Shown here: positions 22,056 through 33,526 of the stretch, one piece after another
Numbering within the stretch: the first letter of the stretch is position 1
Layout of the letters: the number at the start of each line of letters is the position of its first letter
NCBI GenBank assembly: GCA_963565915.1
Contig: OY751494.1
Location: 1,116,001 to 1,180,000, forward strand
Length of the DNA: 64,000 nucleotides
Direction of reading: 5' to 3'
DNA from: Entoloma clypeatum
Taxonomy: Eukaryota; Basidiomycota; Agaricomycetes; Agaricales; Entolomataceae
The notes under the pieces: generated by a model
Database searches by the model: none
The model's input: the letters and a program-made list of their open reading frames with translations, nothing else
What the model was told of the DNA's origin: nothing
Made by a program: the position numbers and the translations under genes

Positions 22056-23052
22056 ATGGGTCGGGTAATTAGGGCACAACGACGATCGCACGCTATCGTA
22101 TGTCTCCTACATAATTCATTACAATTCACGCAGCTCATAACCTTATCCAGTTCAAGGCGCACACCCACCACAACAAAGCTCCTGCCCGCCTCCGCAATCT
22201 CGACTTTGCAGAAAGCAATGGTTATGTCCGTGGTATCGTAAAGGAGATCATCCACGACTCTGGCCGGTAAGTGATCATTCTTATAATTCCAAATAGAAAA
22301 TCTTAGGTCAATCCACCAGCGGCGCTCCCCTTGCCCGCGTCGTCTTTCGCGACCCCTACCGCTACAAACTCCGCCAAGAAACCTTCATAGCCACCGAAGG
22401 CCTACACACCGGCGCCTTTGTCTACTGTGGCAAAAAAGCAACTCTCACCGTTGGTAACGTCCTCCCCGTCGGCCAGTGCCCCGAAGGAACGATCATCTGC
22501 AACGTCGAGGAGAAGATCGGCGACCGTGGCGCACTCGCGCGGACATCGGGCAACTATGCGACGATTATTGGCCACCAGCCCGACGAGGGCAAGACCCGCA
22601 TCCGTCTGCCGAGTGGGTCGAAGAAGACCATTGTGAGCGGGGCTAGGGCGACGATCGGTATCGTGGCGGGTGGAGGAAGGATCGACAAGCCACTGTTGAA
22701 GGCTGGGAGGGCATATCACAAGTACAAGGCCAAGCGTTACAAGTACGTCTTTGTTTTGCAGTGTGATCAGTGTGTTGACGATTCACTTTTTTTTGCAGCT
22801 GGCCCCGTACTCGTGGTGTGGCTATGAACCCCGTCGACCATCCTCACGGTGGTGGTAACCATCAACACATCGGCAAGGCATCGACAATCGCCCGCTCTGC
22901 TGTTCCTGGACAGAAAGTCGGTCTTATTGCTGCTCGCAGGGTATGTTCTTTTCCCCCCCTATGTCATGCTAGTCGATCGGCACTTACTCTTCCCTCTCCC
23001 CCTTGTACAGACTGGTCTTCTTCGTGGTACCGTCAAGGTCAAGGAGGTTTAG
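22056..23052 (+). CDS. RPL2: 60S ribosomal protein uL2 (L2/L8)
   Basis: Large-subunit ribosomal protein at the peptidyl-transferase core. Exons 22056-22097, 22151-22266, 22320-22742, 22799-22940 and 23011-23052 give 254 residues, the same length as the yeast protein. It begins [10 protein letters not shown]. Conserved stretches include [37 protein letters not shown] and the [15 protein letters not shown] loop, whose histidine is the one modified and functionally important in this family. It ends [12 protein letters not shown]. The ATG lies 9 bp after an intron acceptor (tctttag), so the leader probably contains a 5' UTR intron, as is common for ribosomal protein genes. An AATAAA lies at 23333. 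Confidence 0.97.
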
Positions 23053-23663
23053 ATTTGCTGCATCCTCATGTTGCGCCTTGGAAGCTCTATTACTTTTTTT
23101 ACACATGACCAGATCACAAAAAGCCTCTCCATTGTATGCAGCCTACGTTATGCATATGCCCTGTCACGACCGCTCCATGAGGTTCAATTGCAATGTCAAA
23201 GTCCTTTCGACAAGGTGTTATAATTTTTGCTGTTTATTGCTGTGCCATGCATATGGTATATTATCATTTCGAGTTGTTTGTTGTTCGCTGATGAAAAAGG
23301 TGCGACGATTTCGGAACTGTTGATTTTAGATCAATAAAACAGGACATGGGACAAAAATTCAATACACTTCACGACCTCCATTGGCCTACAGGCGCTTCAA
23401 GATACGGGTTAGCGCGCGCTCCAGGTTTACCGTCCATGCAATTGCAATGACGCCAGGTCCCATACAAACAAAACAAGTCTATTCACGTCAAGGTCAAATT
23501 CATTAAGAATCTTTCTTTTTCTCTCTTACGTTTTACACTGCCTTCGTTAAATTTTCTGCTCGGCTCAGTCAGAAGATCTGCATGCCTGGACATGTACAAT
23601 GTACGTCCGGCACGAGTATTTAACCTTTCATCCTTGTCTTCGTTCCAAGATCGATAACAGACC

Positions 23664-25226
23664 ATGACGCCCGAGGAAATTCAGTTCTGGAGTTCCAAGG
23701 GCCGCTCGCTGCTGTTCAGCTTCCTGTTCCATGCCATGGACTGTCTCTTTTATGGTGCGTGAGATGGACAAAGTCTCCGAATTCCTGGTAAACATAAACG
23801 TTGGATAACGATTCTCTTATTCCGGATCTGCAGGCATCCACGTCCTGCTTTTTGCTCTGTCGACCTCGATCGTGATAGACAAGGGCTTCGCGACGAAGAA
23901 GGTCCCGTTCATCGTGACGCTTGTCAGCTTTGTGAGCGCGACAATGGAGATCTCGACGCGGTGGTCGTCGTTGATGATCCGCGTGCAAGTGCCGTTTGTG
24001 AAAAACGCTGGTTTGTCGGTGGGGGAGATCGTTGCGGCTGCGGGCGTATCGACGATCGCGCCGGACATCATGCGGAATTGGTTCACGGCCTTTCAGGTGA
24101 GCTTTTCGCGAGCTACTTGAGGTATGATGCTTTGGATTAATGGTTTGCTGACGCCGTGCTTGTTGGGGATATGTGTAGCCGGTCATCAATGACGGGATCG
24201 TCATCTGGAGAGCCTGGGTTGTTTTACGTCTTCCCCAAAACCGCGGAAAGTGGACTATAGCTCTTTCTGTTGCGATGTGGCTCGGGACGACAGGTTGGTT
24301 TTCAGGGCCGTTTTGTTTTTCTCTCCGAGTCTGGGCTCATGATTTCTCTTTTTTTTTCTTTTCTATTTAGTCTCCGTGTTGGGATATTGCATATTGACTT
24401 CGAATCCCGTCGGTTTGGAGTCGGTAAATTTGAATGGGACCATCAACAGTTTATATGCAGCAGCGAGTGGGCTGTCGTTCGCAACGAATGCTGTTGCTAC
24501 GTCTTTGATCGCGCACGCCCTTTGGTATGCACCTCTGTCACCTGTGATTATCACCTTACTTACTTGTGTTGAATGAATCGTTCCTATGACAGGAGACATC
24601 GGAAGGACGGCAGCGCTTCTCCGAGTCTCCCCTTGAAGAGCAAAAATCTCCCACCGGCCCAGAAGGCTGTCTTTCTCTTCGTGGAGTCTGGAGTCATGTA
24701 TTGCCTGCTTCAGGTGAGTTGTATGATCGCTTTGGATAGTCTATGAGGTCTTGATGTCGTTCGCTGTTGCAGCTCGTTCTCTTTTGCATAAGCTGGGCCC
24801 CAGCTCACCTCTTCGAATCTCTGGCGTTCTTATTGTTCTTTCGCGTGATAGGATCGCTCTATATCGTCGTCTCCGTGAGTTCTCTCTGCTTCCATTTCTT
24901 TCCAACTGAAGAATGCTGATCATGATTGTTCGATTTAGTTTATGTACCCGGTGGTTGTGATGCTCCTGGTTTATACACAGCGCTCGATGGTAGATGTGTA
25001 TGTGTTTAGCTCTGTGCTCGGTGCTGAGAGCAGGTTGCTGGATCCAGCGCGGGGCAGATTGGGTTTGCGGCACCGGTGCCTTCGGTTCGTGACGCAAATG
25101 TGGAGATCGGAGGGGAACGGGAGGGTTACCGGGAGCCAGAAACACGTAGAGGATAAGGCTAGTGTTAAAGGTGATCCGGATGAACGCGCAGTCAGTTCTG
25201 GGGATGTCGAAGTCGTACCCCTCTGA
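23664..25226 (+). CDS. seven-transmembrane protein of a basidiomycete-expanded type
   Basis: Exons 23664-23754, 23834-24096, 24179-24293, 24371-24524, 24593-24713, 24773-24874 and 24939-25226 give 377 residues. Hydrophobic segments recur throughout: SLLFSFLFHAMDCLFYGIHV, VPFIVTLVSFVSATMEI, ALSVAMWLGTTVSVLGYCIL, LIAHALW, VESGVMYCLLQLVLFCISW, LAFLLFFRVIGSLYIVV and FMYPVVVMLLVY. About seven membrane helices are expected, with an extracellular N-terminus and a soluble C-tail ending DVEVVPL. The layout, including the INDGIVIWRAWVV segment before a helix, matches the large family of uncharacterised receptor-like 7TM proteins of mushrooms. Ligand and coupling are unknown. A poly(A) signal AATAAA sits at 25276, about 50 bp past the stop. 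The gene converges on the pseudokinase paralogue. Confidence 0.8.
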
Positions 25227-25563
25227 TAGATAGGGCGAAGAGGCATTTGATGAAATGCTCTGATCAAGAATGTAAAATAAAGTACTGTCCTGATTGTAAT
25301 AATTTTGTTGTAATCGTTTATCTCGGAACCATCGATATTTCAGTCGAGGCGGATCTGAGTCTGTTTGTCTTTGGGAATCTGAGGGAATTTCGCAACAGTC
25401 GTGGTGTTGTTATAACCGCAATTCGCCAGTGGTAACATACAGGGTCCTGAGTCGTGACACGGACGAAGGTATAAGATATGTGGCAGAGAGGGGTATAAGT
25501 CATGAAGAAGCAACCGGGAGTGCCCTGGGCGTGGCGCAGAAGGAATTCAGTGAGGCAACTGGA

Positions 25564-25757
25564 TCAACGGCCTCGGTTCCGCACCCACGGGAACTTGACC
25601 CCCAAATTCTCACTTTTCTGGGGATCCGGACTGCAAACCCTTACTTGGTCATCTGGAGATGGCGAAGGCGAAGGGGTCGGCAGCGACATAGCTTCTGTCG
25701 GTGTGGGAGTTAGCAAGCGTAAAGTTAAAGGTGATATGCCTAGGGGGATAATGAGCA
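25564..25757 (-). pseudogene. detached C-terminal tail of the P3 paralogue
   Basis: On the minus strand this stretch reads LPTPSPSPSPDDQVRVCSPD, which aligns with the C-terminal tail of P1 (LPTPSPSPQPLRDQV). In P3 the main frame stops at 25771, just before it. An acceptor (ccccctag) is present, but none of the GT donors I tried joins it in the phase used by P1 and P2 without either a stop or an intron below 40 bp. The tail is either lost from the protein or reached by a splice I could not identify. Confidence 0.5.
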
Positions 25758-25770
25758 TTGATTCAACTCC

Positions 25771-28700
25771 TCACGAAATGACTCTGACTCTCATCTCTTC
25801 CTCCGTCAAAGTTGCTCTTCCTTCGATTGCCCTACCGATGATAACCTGACATCCAGCGGGTATGGTGCCCGAGCTGACGTCCGAATGCTTTTCAGCAGTT
25901 CTTTTGACTGGGGCGAGGTAAATGGTTCCTTTCGCAGAGGAGGCTGGAGATAGCTCATCCTGCGTACAAGCATCAGCGGTATCTGCCACCATGACCCAAG
26001 CATGATTGTCCTTAAGGTCGTTTAGATCCACTTTGACTGAGACCTGGTAGATGAAGTTGGCAAAAATCGGTGGCACCTGTTTATCGCGGAATAAAGGGAG
26101 GAATCCTCGTTGTCTCGCAGGACGTGCCCCAGATTCCTCTGACCAGAACACCATAAGCTCCATTTCCAAAAGAGGGGCACGACTGAAGCCATATAAGGCA
26201 GAAGGCAGCAGCTCATTACCAAAGTTCCATTCTTGAAGGCGTTCGGAATTAAATGCAGCATCGTTATGGGTGTATCTCCAAAAAATTGTCTCTGATTCTT
26301 CTCCCTCGCTGGAATTCATGACCGTTTGGGAGATGACTGCCCACCGCCTCTGGTTGTTTTCCACTGTGGACGTTGAACCCCAGGACACGCCCGCCTGGCC
26401 CGCAGGATTCATGCCGAACGTCCCTCCAACATTCAAAAGTTTGCTTTTACCTGCTGACGTCTTCGCAGCATCAGTTGCGAAAGGTGAGGTGGTCGGTGTA
26501 CGTCTCAAGGACTTGGGCTTCGGGTTTGATGATGCGGTCACTCGAACTTGAACAAAAGAGAACAGGTACGTCGTTTTATCAACGAATATCGAGTTAACCT
26601 CCAGGTTGGTCATGACAACTTCGAACCAAGGGCCAGACCATCTTGAACCAAGGGGAGGGGATTTGGCCCGATGGTTGCGATCGACCTACACAAGTACGCC
26701 ATTAGGGCAATGAATCTTCCATCCGTATCATTGTTTACTCACAATAATATCAAGACCACCTATGGCGTTGACTTGGTGGGAGCCATCTGGCCCCTTGATC
26801 GTCAGAGTGGAACCAAAGCCTGGAATGTTGAGGATTCGGCGCCCTTCTTGGTGGTTGTGATTGTCGCCCCCACCGGTCCCGCCCCCACCTCCGCCGCCTC
26901 CGCCTCCACCTCCACTGCCGCCGCCACCACTACCGCCACCGCCACTGTCACCCTCGTTTCTTTTTCGTTCCTCTTCTCGCTTCCCATCGCGACTATCGCC
27001 CCCCTCTTTCTCGCCGTCTTTGTCATTTCTGTCGCCACTGCTTGAGCCCATTTGGAGAGCATCCGCCTGACCATGCATCTGAGAAAGAACATGAGATCCA
27101 CGTTCCCGAGTATCTGGTTCCTTTGAATCCTTTGACTGTGAGATAGCCAAAGACAAATTGCCTATCGCTATGTCATAGGTTCGACTAGGGGTATAAACCA
27201 CGCCGGGAAATGGTGCAAAAATGGCCATAAATGTTGTATGCACATTCGAGGCGGCTAATCCCTCGGAAACATCATCCAGAGTGACATATATTTCCTCCAC
27301 CTGAAGTCCTTCCTCGAGCATTACTTCATTAAAGCCGACTTGAATCCTGTATCGACCATCGTAACGGAGCCCGATCAATGCTTTCAGAAGTAGGGGTTCC
27401 ATGGTGGAGACATGAAGGAGAGCACGATCGGCGGAGATGCATCGAGCGAATGGCTGCTGTGACAGAACTTCGCCCGGCTCTGTTGACACGAGTTCGGTGG
27501 CCCTCTTGTCTGAAGTAGAATGCGCTAGTAACATGGGCATAGAAATCAACACCGTGATGACAAAAAGGGATAGACCCACTCACGACTCTCGTTCGCCAAT
27601 GACGTGGCATTGATATCTTCAAATGTGGATCCAGTGTTTTGGTGTTCGAGTTGGTTGAGGATTTGTGTCATAGAGGGTCTCTCCGTCGGAGCCTGATGCC
27701 AACAACATTCTAACAATCTCCACTGCTGTTGCGTTATATTCCGATATTTGTCTTGACGTGGCCTGCGCCCATGTATAATGGCAAAGTATAGACGTAATAC
27801 GCTAAAGGATGTATTTGTCGGAATATCGTTGAATGGCATCGAACGGTCGATATTTCCGTCGATGTCGCGGCCATGAAGGACCTGAGGATCATTGTAATCA
27901 GGCTATTGTCTGATCATTTCCAATGATGATATGTTACCTGAAGCATCAGCATCGCGAAACTGTAGACGTCGCTCTTGAATGTTGGCCGAATCGCACCTTC
28001 GACGAATAGCTCGGGGGCGAAACTTCGAGTATTCGTATTCCATGGCGATTCGGGCGTCCCAAAACCAGTTATCTTTGCGTGTCCATCGGCAGAGACGCGT
28101 ACATTGTCCTGTTACTCGTTAAAAACATCGAGGTGGTGCAGGGTGCTTCAGGAATAATACTAACAGGTGTGAGATTGCCTTGGATTAACATTTGCGCGTG
28201 GAAGTGCTGAACGCCCAAGGCTGTTTCATAAATCTGAAAGGATTCGTGAGCATGTCGGTGTGGGCAAAATCAGGGTAAGCCCTACGATTCTCAGCTTCGC
28301 ATCCGGGTTCTGAGAAGTGTACTCCATGAGGTCGTGTTCTATGAACAAGGACACTATCCCGAGCGAGGTATCATGCCCGAAATAACCGTCGTATGTCAAG
28401 CCAAAACAATGCGCGATGTTCTTGTGATTCAATCGTCTCCAAAGGAAAACTTCGCGGACAACGCGCTGAGCGTACCGTTAATCAACATGGCGGGGTGGTA
28501 GGAAGAACGAGCGTACTTTCTTCAGTGGGTTGTTGCGCACGACCTTGACGGCTACCTGAGGGTTGCTTGAGTTGAGTCGTCGCCGTGTGTGGAGAGAAGG
28601 TGTATGCTACCCGGCAGTTGTTCGGATAACCTTCAAAGACATCATGTCTCGAACTAATGACAATAGGCCATGGTGCAGTTCCTGTGATTTTAGACGTGAT

Positions 28701-28825
28701 CTCCTGCAAGGACAATCAGTCATACATCAGCAGTAGATAGCATAACCACGCACCGAACGTTTCCTGGCACGCTCCTGGTCGATCAGGTCTACGACGATAT
28801 CGCGGAAGCTAGGTCCGTTGCGCAT
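25771..28825 (-). CDS. YTHNDA-module protein P3, pseudokinase N-terminus
   Basis: Third paralogue, inverted. Exons 28825-28754, 28703-28611, 28555-28517, 28465-28286, 28233-28165, 28108-27938, 27881-27584, 27524-26743 and 26685-25771 give 872 residues. Residues 1 to about 300 form a tyrosine-kinase-like fold: the strand-3 lysine (VAVKVV), the helix-C glutamate (REVFLWRRLNHKNI), an APE-like SFAPELF, KSDVYSFAMLMLQ and CWHQAPTERPSM. The catalytic loop reads LIQGNLTPDNV, with Asn for the HRD/HGD aspartate, and the DFG motif reads ITGFGTP. Catalysis is therefore doubtful and a pseudokinase likely. The intron 27583-27525 joins the kinase to PHSTSDKRATEL and the shared module (RCISADRALLHVSTMEP). 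A glycine/serine hinge, RRILNIPGFGSTLTIKG, SGPWFEVVMTNLEV, FWRYTHNDAAF and MELMVFWSEE follow. The frame stops before the Pro/Ser tail seen in P1. Confidence 0.8.
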
Positions 28826-29746
28826 TGATGCTGAGGTGGCCGCGGTCGTACGGAAAGGGCGGAATTAGGGATGTCAATATTTGAGGCAACCAGAGGATCA
28901 CGAGTCCTAGTCCTGATTCAGGCTGTCAAGCTTCATCAAAGTTTACTCAGACGTCGACGGCTGCATGGGGTTGCATATAAGTACTCGTGCTGAGAACTTG
29001 AAGAGGAGGGCTCCGAGTCGGCCCCATCTTGGTGATGGCATTGATCATTTTCTAGACGAGATGCTGTGATAAGTGGAAGTACAGGTCTTTCAACTTCCTC
29101 CGAGTTGGAGAGAACTTGCGAGCATGTGTTATGAGCTTTTCAAAACGAGACAACTGCGAGTGTAGTTTTGGGTTGACAATAGCGTCCTGGTTCCGGAATC
29201 AAATCATTCGCCGTAAGAAGCATGCTATACTTTCCCAAGGAAATCGTCAGCTTTCAAACGACGAGATTGCGAACTTACGACTGATCTTGAACACCTTGCT
29301 CAAACGAGTCAAGGCAACTGAACCCATTCGCAGAACGTAAAGGGCAGTTGCAGAATATGAAATACGCAACCGCGTTGCGTGGACGACGAGTTGGTGCCAG
29401 TCAAATCTTCTGAAATTGCCTAGCAAAGACCATTTTTATTCTCTCGCATGGTGACTCGTTGCTGGGAGAGATCAAGTTGTTGGTGCACGGGCCTAAGCGG
29501 GGTTCGAAACCATTTAGACGGCGCCTGAAAGGTAGCATGAGAGAAAGGTGTGGGACAAGTTTGTAGGTTGATCGCGAACACCAGTGAGCTAGCGTTAACG
29601 TTGAGCTCGTCGTCGCAGCCAACGCTCAACGTCTCCGTGTCGTGATCCCAAGAGGTCTGTGCTTCACTATGCTCGACCTCTCTCAACGCAGGCTCTAATC
29701 AGGCCGTCTCTATTCTCTCTCTCATGCTCAGCCCTCTTCACGAATC
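28826..29746. other. intergenic, divergent promoter region
   Basis: About 0.9 kb between the divergent pseudokinase and ARS2 genes. Only short reading frames without recognisable motifs are present. The region should hold both promoters. I saw no clear TATA box or repeat. Confidence 0.5.
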
Positions 29747-32700
29747 ATGTCGTGGCCCTATCCTCCCCGTTCTCGTTCTCGCTCGCCCCGTTCTGGGCGA
29801 CCGTACATAGACCCTGCACAGGATACTTACCGCGCAGACTGGGACGGCTATGACAGAGACCGTGCTTGGCCAGGTTTTGACCGAGAACGGCCCGGTTACG
29901 ACTACGGCCGTCGTGGCAGGAGTCGAAGCCCGGCTTTAGATGATGGTACGAGAACTTTAACAGTCGTGCTCAGTACGACACTGACCTTCTTTGAATGCTT
30001 TTAGCCAGCCGGAAGCGCAGACGCTCCCTTTCTCCGTATGACAGGGAGCGCTATGATCCTCGGCCTCGTTACAATGACGACTATGGTATGTGGCGCCTCT
30101 CCTATCTGGGCCAATGCAACTAACCCGGGTTTCCCGCGTGCCAGATGCTCATTCTCGTGGGTATGGAAGTTATTCACCGAGGCGAGGTCCTCCACTTCCC
30201 CATCCATCCTCCCGGCGAGCCCCTCCAGATCCCCACACCTTCGACTACCCAGCAACTCTAAAATCGTACGCAGAATGGTTCCGTTACTTCTACCCTCAGC
30301 AGGCGATCGAAGAGGACAATGCCGATAAAGCGGCCGAGCAGGAGGCTGGTGACGGCTCAAAACCCCGAAATGGCATAAGGAGCAAATGGGAGAAGTACAA
30401 GAAGGATTTTGCCGCCGCACAGGTTAGCTTGAACGATCTCCCGTGTCCTTTCCATACCTGATGAGTATTCGTAGCTGCAAACCATGTTTGACCATCATAG
30501 GAAATCCCCCTGGTTTGCAGAAAAGTATGATCCGGCTCCAGAATATCAGAGCCTGCGCATGCGTGTGAGGAAGGAAGGGTGGAAAGGTAGACTCGACGCC
30601 TTCGCCCATGATCTCGAGTCTGGCAAATATGATCCGGATTTGAATGAGCCTGAAGAAACGCCGGCTTCTCCAGTTAAAGATGCCCTCACGAATGGCGACA
30701 CCACAGAATCCAATGGTGCCGCTTTAGCAGCTACGGAAGACGCGAATAAAGGGGACGACGAGATGCAATTCAACGTTGAAGCGGATGAAGAGCATGTTGA
30801 TAATGAACCAAGCCGACATGACACAAACGGCAAGGCGTTCTCTGAGCGGCGCGGTGGCCGCAGTGACGAGCTGTCTGTCGCACCTGAAGGAAACCAAGTG
30901 ATGATACGTACTATCCCGCCTGATATTGGTCGCATGAAGCTCGAAGAGGTGAGCTTTAATGCGCAATGTCACGTATCCCCTTTTCAACATACTTTTATGA
31001 AGGCCTGCGGGAAGATTCCAGGATTCGTGTACTTAGCTTTAGGTGATCCTCTCCAGAAGCGGAATTACTATCGTGCGGGATGGTTGAAGTTCACTGATGA
31101 CGCTGACATGATACTGGCCATGAGTGAGCTGGCGGACAAGAAAGTGAGTTGGTCCTAATCATGGTTCTGTACGTCACTCACACAACATACAAAATCAGAT
31201 TGAAGGCTTCAAGTTGCATGTTACACATAATCAGCGCCCGTTCATCAATAAAATCCGTTACACGCCCGAGGTTGCCAGCAGGCCTGAGCGGCTGCAGAAG
31301 GATCTTGCAAGTATCAAGGCTCTCGCCGCTGAGCTCGAAGAGCAAGCTGCCAAGTTGCGACAGTTCAAACCACCCCAATCTGCTACCAAAACAGATGGTG
31401 TTAAAATTGAAGACATTTCAATGGAACCGCTCGAGACAGATGTTACTGACGAGGAACTCGAGCCAAAGGAAAACGGCAGCGACGCGGTGGAGCGGCGGAT
31501 TGAGAAAATCATGTCTGACCTGCGCGAACATGGACTCGTTGATGAGAATGATGAGAGGGCATATGAAGAGAAGAAGGTTAATCGAACGCTTGTTTCTGTC
31601 TTTCCGATGACTGTGGCTGATTATTTGTTTCCTGGTGTTGTGCAGACTGTCGTGTCGTTGGATTTGTATCTTGCCTACTTGCGAGCTGCGTTTAACACGT
31701 GCTACTACTGCTCCGTTGTGACCGATCATCTTGAGGAATTGCAAAGGAAGTGTGTGAAGCATGTGAGGAAGCCGTTGTCGAAGACGATGATTGAGGAGTT
31801 GAAGGCTGCGGAGAAGGAGAAGCGGGAGAAGGAGATGGATGAGGAGATAGAGGATGGGGAGGGTGGGGAGAAGGAGAAGAAGGAGGTTACGGGCAAGGAG
31901 AAGCAGGTTGATAACAGGGATTGGAGGCGTAATGGTATGTGCTCTTTGTCATGGAAGAGTCAGATCTTCGTATTGATATTATTCGGTTTAGATGATCGTT
32001 GGCTGGAGTGGCTTGATTCTAAGCTTGCCCTCTTAATTAACCGTGACGGTGTTGATCCCCGTCTCTATTCCGGTAAAAGTTATGACGAGTGAGTGCCACT
32101 ACTCTGTCTCATGCCTGCCTTACTGATTTTGTTACGCAGCGAACTTACAAAGGCAGTGGAACCTCACTTGAAGCAAGAGGATGAAGGAAAGTTCAGATGC
32201 AAGACTTGTCAGAAACTCTTCAAAGCAACGTCCTTTGTTGAGAAGCATATCGCGAACAAACATCCCGAGCTTGTCAAGCACCTCGACGACGTAAGGTTCA
32301 ATTTGATTTGCTCATCTTCAGGTGATCTTATTATACTTTGGTAGCTCCCTTACTTCAATAATTTCGCCCTCGACCCGCACCACATCCAGCCCTTCACCCA
32401 TCCCCCGCCAGCGAACAGTAACAGCCAAGCACCACCGCCACAAGCCTATGGCATCCAAGGTCCCCCTGCATATCATGGAGGCGACTACAGCCGTGCGGGC
32501 CCGTACTATGGCGGAGGCGCCGTGGCATACCCTCCGCAAGGCTACCCTCCGCCGTACCATGGGAACTACTGGGATCCACATGGGTACCAAAATGGGGCCG
32601 CAGGTGCCTTTGCGATGCCTCCAGGGTATCCGCCGCCAATGAACGTTTCGCGACGGGATGAGTCGTTGACTGCGAGGCGGCTGAGCGACCGTATCAGCGG

Positions 32701-33024
32701 GTTCGCGCCTGGGTTGGAGGGGTCGTCGCTGCCTCCTCCTGCGGTTGGATTGCCGCCGAAGCCGACTGCTGCGTTGGATTCGGCGCTGGTTAGCGGGAGT
32801 GCGAGTGGTGGTGGAGGAGGAGGGAGACGGAGGGGTACTGGTGGGCATGGTGGGGTGCCGCCGCCGCCACCGCCTGATGCGAAGGAGGATCCGAGGGCAG
32901 CTGCTGGGAAGCGGGTTAGTTATCATGATATGGATTTGGTTGCGGAGGTATGTTTTATTTCGTTGTGTTTGTTATGGGTGACTTATGATGGTTTGGATAG
33001 GGTGATGTTGAGTTATTTTATTGA
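29747..33024 (+). CDS. ARS2/SERRATE homologue
   Basis: Nuclear RNA-processing scaffold that in animals and plants links the cap-binding complex to RNA maturation and decay. Eleven exons (29747-29945, 30005-30085, 30145-30422, 30475-30948, 31003-31143, 31199-31576, 31646-31934, 31992-32088, 32140-32290, 32345-32947, 33001-33024) give 904 residues. Order: an RS/RD-rich basic N-terminus (SWPYPPRSRSRSPRSG), SERRATE-type helices (FRYFYPQQAIEED, HHRKSPWFAEKYDP), an RRM-like centre (PGFVYLALGDPLQKRNYYRA), the LDLYLAYLRAAFNTCYYC block, NDRWLEWLDSKLALLI and a C2H2 finger (FRCKTCQKLF...EKHIANKH). A G/P/Y-rich tail ends DMDLVAEGDVELFY. That ending matches the conserved ARS2 terminus (YRDLDAPDDVDFF-like). 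Removing the in-frame intron 31577-31645 restores the family spacing. Confidence 0.9.
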
Positions 33025-33526
33025 AGTTTTTGAGCAATGAATTGATGTTTCATGTCGTTGGTCTGGATAATTTTTGGGGTAGTTTTTTTTTTCCTTCTTT
33101 GCAATGTAAAATCATAATGTCTGCTGTCAGTTCGAGTGTATTGTTCCAAGCGAGCGAGCCCCTGTCACACTATCTGCTAACCTCGCTTGTGAATGAGACA
33201 CGCGATCGGGAGACGAATGTCGTGCCGCGGCGAGCCTACTGCGGCAAGTAGTCAGCGCCTTTGAATAGAGTGAAACCCGTGGAATTACCAGAATTGGCAG
33301 GTGAATATTTGGGGTGAATCCTGCTGTCGAGAGATGACCAAGTACTCCACCGTCGCACCTCCTCCCGACGACGTCCTCAACAACGACGCGGATCCTCCTC
33401 TATACCCTCGTACATCGTCTACGACAGGCAGCATCACGTCTCCCATTGTTTCCACAATCAAAACGACCTTCACGACGGACGCGCGGCTCGATATCCAAGA
33501 TACCATCCTAACAACGCCACAGCCCG

